A DNA stretch of 64,000 nucleotides, taken from positions 124,001 through 188,000 of the forward strand of contig AP026162.1 in assembly GCA_030295235.1 (NCBI GenBank). The letters run 5' to 3'. A program made the position numbers and the translations under genes. This stretch comes from Fistulifera solaris (Eukaryota > Bacillariophyta > Bacillariophyceae > Naviculales > Stauroneidaceae). The notes beneath the pieces are model-generated. The model saw nothing but the letters and a program-made list of their open reading frames with translations, had not been told where the DNA came from and searched no databases. Shown here piece after piece: positions 60,701 through 64,000 of the stretch. Numbering within the stretch: position 1 is the first letter of the stretch; every line of letters begins with the position of its first letter.

Positions 60701-61883
60701 TGTCTCTTTGAAAGAAATGAGTAAATCTGGGGAGCATTGAGCAATTTGTAACAAAAGGTCGTTCACAGGCCGACAAATAGCGTTTTCCCGTTCTGTACTT
60801 GCTGACTCTTCTATAGCTAGGCCATCCACTTCCTCACTCAAGTGGACCAGACTTGAAAGTAAACTATTCCGATTTGCATCATCCAGTAGATTGATCATTT
60901 GAAATACCAACGTCACGATTGATTGCATCTCACAAGTTGGGACACGGGCGGGTGTCAAGAAAAGGAATATTGCAAGTCGAAGGAGGCCATCAACGACGCG
61001 CTGATAAAATGACGACGACAACTTTTCTCGACTCGAAGAACAAATTCGTTTCATAACAGCTTCACAGAGTGCATAAGGAAAGCACTCACGACTCAACCAA
61101 GTATCGAATATCTTGTCAACTGGATCTTCGTGTTCATTCGAAAGACCCAGCAGAAGAATGACGTCGAGCGGATGCGCAACATCTTCACTCTCGCTAACGC
61201 TATACAAATATGTCGTTCTTAACAGGTCCCGCTTCTGATCTTGACGAAATCTATCAAGAATATGCTGCACAGCCATCATAAGATAATCATTCACTTCGAA
61301 ATCGTTGCCTTGCACCCGAATCGTCGACCACAACATCATTGCCTCCCCTCTGTCGGACACGATACGCAATAGAATACGGAGAAGAGACGGCCATTCCGAT
61401 TCTTTCACCAATGCAAGTGACTTGAAGGCTTGTTGGAATGATAATTTTCGTGCTTCCCCCTGTCAATGGTAGCACCGAGAGACATTCTAGAATCGGTAAG
61501 CGAGAATCTGGTATGCGTTGACAGCTATCGAGCAAGATAGATACGACCGGCTCAGAAGCGCTCTCAATCTCTTGATCTTCCATCAATGAGGGAAGAAATC
61601 TGAGTAGCATTTGCAGCGTTTCTTGCTTCTGCGCTCGAAGTATCATGTCGAGCACTTGTTTTGGTGAAAGTGAATTGCTGTAAATCATCGAGGACAGTAT
61701 CTTGCGTATCATGGCTAACCGTGCAGCAGTTTCTTCCTCATCTATATTCGTTTCGATCGCTTGCAAGCAAGCAATGATCCTCTCGACCATTCTGGCTTCC
61801 GACCCTTGCCCAGCATTTAGATCTTGTAAACATTTTTGAAGAGCCGTCTCAAGATCCGACGCGAAATCTTGTTTGTCTGCCAT
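57719..61883 (-). CDS. FANCD2-like helical solenoid protein (Fanconi anaemia ID complex)
   Basis: A long helical-repeat protein of about 1,380 aa; human FANCD2 has 1,451. FANCD2 is clamped on DNA with FANCI to start interstrand crosslink repair. Similarity is by pattern: WPSLLRILLRIVSDRGEAM and HPLDVILLLGL...DPVDKIFDTWLSRECFPYAL line up by eye with the FANCD2 blocks FPSVVKFILHSVTAMDALEV and [20 protein letters not shown]. The C terminus is acidic and Ser-rich (ASVSVSGSDDDSGFG), as in FANCD2. The gene has no intron that I could place. Frame changes lie at 61456-61460 (or 61445-61448), 60413-60417 and 58085-58092, all homopolymers. The ubiquitinated lysine could not be located. FANCI or another solenoid is the alternative. 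Confidence 0.6.
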
Positions 61884-62270
61884 TTGTCACACAATTTCAT
61901 GTAGCGGGCTGACTAAAAGCTTTGTGATCATATGAACGTTGACCTAACATGTGAGCTCATTGTAAGCACCGCTGTATTTCTTTGAAAAGAGGTGTTTATT
62001 ATAGCGAAGTAATAATCAGCGCATCTCGTCGTTGCTGGTAAAACGGGTTGCAGTTTTTGCGTTGCGACGTAAGTAAAAGCAGCACGGTCGTCTTGCCGTC
62101 GGCCAGAGCAATTCACAAGAGCTATGGTTATCTGTTATCTCCAACATAATTATTCATGATATTCATTAATATTCTATGCCTTGCTCCTACATTTTTGTAA
62201 GCAACTTGTTATCTATCACTATCAATATGAAGATAAAAGATTGTTTTGTTTACTATTCATTCATTCTTGT
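61884..62270. other. Intergenic region
   Basis: 387 bp between the FANCD2-like start and the HemB stop. AT-rich, no feature recognised. Confidence 0.4.
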
Positions 62271-63548
62271 TTAGTAAAGACCATCGTCTTTCATCCATTG
62301 GGCCGCCTGCTTGGCGTAGTAAGTCAAAATAATATCGGCACCCGCCCGCTTGAAGCACATAAGTGTCTCCAAAACAACATCTTTTTCGTTGAGCCATCCC
62401 TTTTCGCAGGCTGCCTTAATCATGGCGTATTCTCCCGACACATGGTATGCGGCAATGGGCAATGGCGAATAGTCCTTCAATCGTCGAATGACATCCAAAT
62501 ACGGCATACCCGGCTTGACCATGAGCATGTCAGCCCCTTCCGCGGCATCCAAGGCTGCTTCAATGAGTGCTTCTCGTCCATTGGCGGGATCTTGTTGGTA
62601 CGTCTTTTTGTCTCCAAATCCCGGATGACTGTCCAAGGCGTCACGGAAGGGTCCGTAGTACGCCGAAGCATATTTCGCCGTGTAAGAAAGAATCGAAACA
62701 TCCGTAAAGCCCTCAGCATCCAGCGCATCTCGGATGGCCTTGACACGGCCGTCCATCATATCCGAAGGAGCGACGACGTCCGCTCCAGCCCGGGCTTGAC
62801 AAACGGCCTGTTTACAAAGCTGGTGAATGGTGACATCGTTCAAAATCTTTCCGTCCTCAACAACACCATCGTGTCCTTGATCCGAGTACGGATCCAGAGC
62901 GACATCCGTGCACACAATCGTATCCGGATAGGCCGCTTTGATCATGCGAATGGCCCGAGGCACAATGCCTTCCGGATTGTACGCTTCCACTCCCATATTC
63001 GTTTTGAGTTCGTCCGGAACTTTGGGGAACAAGACAAAGGTTTTGACTCCCAACGCGTACGATTCTCCGACTTCTCGCAACATACTATCGAGGGAGTGAC
63101 GCTCACAACCGGGCATACTGGGGATGGGTTGGTTGAAATCTTCGTCATGAATGAAAAGAGGGTAAATGAAATTGGAAGGAGTGACAATGTTTTCCCGGAC
63201 CATGCCTCGCATCGCGGGAGATTTACGGTTGCGGCGGGGTCGTGCGCGCTGTCGAGAGTTTTGTGAAGGAGAGAATTTGTGAGAAAGACAAGAAAACGAG
63301 TAATTTATCGGAACATTCTTTGTGCGTACCTGAGGAAGCCAAACTTCATTTTTGTTGTTGCGCTGAAGGGCAGCGTTTTCTCCTGCAGTAGGATCGAATG
63401 CATTGGTTTCCTTGGGAAGACTAGTCATAGACTTGTCGACTGGGTCGACGCTCGGCGCCGTCTTGGCCGCATTCGGAGCGACCGCTGAAAATGCATCTGT
63501 CGTGGTCAAAGACAAGCAGTAAAAAGCTGTTGCTAAGTAAAACTTCAT
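62271..63548 (-). CDS. hemB: Plastid delta-aminolevulinic acid dehydratase (porphobilinogen synthase)
   Basis: Condenses two 5-aminolevulinate molecules to porphobilinogen for chlorophyll and haem. The start at 63548 gives MKFYLATAFYCLSLTTTDAF|SAVAPNAAK: signal peptide plus ASAF-type motif, so plastid. The catalytic lysines lie in LSYTAKYASAYYGPF and MLMVKPGMPYLDV. The aspartate-type metal site VALDPYSDQGHDGVV is the plant/algal magnesium form, not the cysteine zinc form. An 81-nt phase-0 GT-AG intron, 63249-63329, lies before RARPRRNRKSPAMRG. It contains no stop and is a multiple of three, so unspliced RNA would still read through. After splicing the protein is about 398 aa. The gene faces away from the partial gene at 63908. 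Confidence 0.94.
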   Translation of the reverse strand: MKFYLATAFYCLSLTTTDAFSAVAPNAAKTAPSVDPVDKSMTSLPKETNAFDPTAGENAALQRNNKNEVWLPQVRTKNVPINYSFSCLSHKFSPSQNSRQRARPRRNRKSPAMRGMVRENIVTPSNFIYPLFIHDEDFNQPIPSMPGCERHSLDSMLREVGESYALGVKTFVLFPKVPDELKTNMGVEAYNPEGIVPRAIRMIKAAYPDTIVCTDVALDPYSDQGHDGVVEDGKILNDVTIHQLCKQAVCQARAGADVVAPSDMMDGRVKAIRDALDAEGFTDVSILSYTAKYASAYYGPFRDALDSHPGFGDKKTYQQDPANGREALIEAALDAAEGADMLMVKPGMPYLDVIRRLKDYSPLPIAAYHVSGEYAMIKAACEKGWLNEKDVVLETLMCFKRAGADIILTYYAKQAAQWMKDDGLY

Positions 63549-63907
63549 TGTGTGTCGACTGCTGTTTGAAAAGAGTAAATTTGTCGGTAAGAAAGTGAAT
63601 GATTCGACGCAGATACTTCGTTTCAATCAACAACAACAACAAGGATTGCGTGTCGTCAGTGGGTCGATCTCTTTTTGTTGCTGATCGGATGTTTTTGCTC
63701 CTTCCTCCCTCCAAACGTCAAGTTCAACTTCCGGGTTAGTGAAATGTCGCATTACGTCGTTCTCGTGAATAAAAAGACATCGCTGCTGTCACGGGAACGG
63801 AAAATGACTTTTTCCGGAACGAACGCGATGTTGTAGCTTTGCATTCAGTCCAACATATCCCTTCGACTGCTTGTTCATTATTTATTTCTTTTTCTTTGAG
63901 CTACACC
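63549..63907. other. Divergent promoter region
   Basis: 359 bp between the HemB start and a likely plus-strand start at 63908. Contains a caacaacaacaacaa stretch near 63631-63643. No other feature seen. Confidence 0.35.
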
Positions 63908-64000
63908 ATGTTAAGAAGACACCATACGCCTACGCAGCCGACTTCCACGTCCTCCCGGACGGCCAAATCACGCATTACGGCACGCACCCGTCGACCGGGT
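63908..64000 (+). CDS. Probable 5' end of a gene cut by the right edge
   Basis: An ATG after ctacacc starts a frame that stays open to the window end (31 codons): MLRRHHTPTQPTSTSSRTAK and then more Arg/Thr. The sequence is basic and Ser/Thr-rich and could be a mitochondrial leader or a disordered N terminus. Too short to name. Confidence 0.35.
   Translation, partial: MLRRHHTPTQPTSTSSRTAKSRITARTRRPG

Noticed and set aside
62181-63266. A 361-codon plus-strand frame opposite hemB
   Set aside because: Antisense to a clearly conserved gene, with no recognisable motif.

Overview
The window looks like a nuclear contig of a diatom, probably a pennate one; the species cannot be fixed from sequence alone. 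Evidence: small GT-AG introns (about 54-100 nt); several plastid proteins that begin with a signal peptide followed by a diatom ASAF-like cleavage motif (for example SEAFAFVQ, DAFSAVAP, SLAFVVLH); repeated-domain iota-class carbonic anhydrases; and a mixture of plant-like (tRNA ligase, plastid HemB) and opisthokont-like (FANCD2-type, dynactin p62, CHD remodeller) genes. No reverse transcriptase, integrase, transposase or viral gene was recognised.

Layout. 1-8.05 kb: a CHD-type chromatin remodeller (minus strand, cut by the left edge) and an ankyrin protein. 8.6-19.1 kb: mitochondrial ATM1/ABCB7-type ABC transporter, an unknown 300-aa protein, sepiapterin reductase, a plastid protein built of YxxGD repeats, a secreted Cys-rich protein and a TDP2-like phosphodiesterase. 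20.1-41.4 kb: six same-strand paralogues of a secreted trypsin-fold protease, each ending in a Pro-rich linker and a six-cysteine knottin-like tail; they are split 3+3 by an ACOT9-type thioesterase and a plant-type tRNA ligase. 41.5-53.0 kb: three iota-carbonic anhydrase genes (two plastid-type in a divergent pair, one with a mitochondrial-type leader), with a 427-bp higher-order satellite, dynactin p62 and a CobW GTPase between them. 53.2-63.9 kb: mitochondrial Lon, an SRR1-domain protein, a FANCD2-like solenoid, plastid HemB and the start of a further gene.

The strongest finding is that the promoters of two of the iota-CA genes carry the same ordered set of four cAMP/CO2-response-type sites (TGACGTCA, ACGTCA, TGACGT, TGACGT). 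This suggests common CO2-responsive control of carbonic anhydrases aimed at different organelles. A second unexplained feature is three arrays of short palindromes sharing a CAGAAAATnTG core, each lying in a divergent gene promoter region.

Reading caution. About 20 frame breaks occur in otherwise conserved genes. Nearly all sit at homopolymers of all four bases and most would be explained by one missing base, so they are treated as consensus errors rather than pseudogenes. Coordinates of affected genes therefore span the whole locus.
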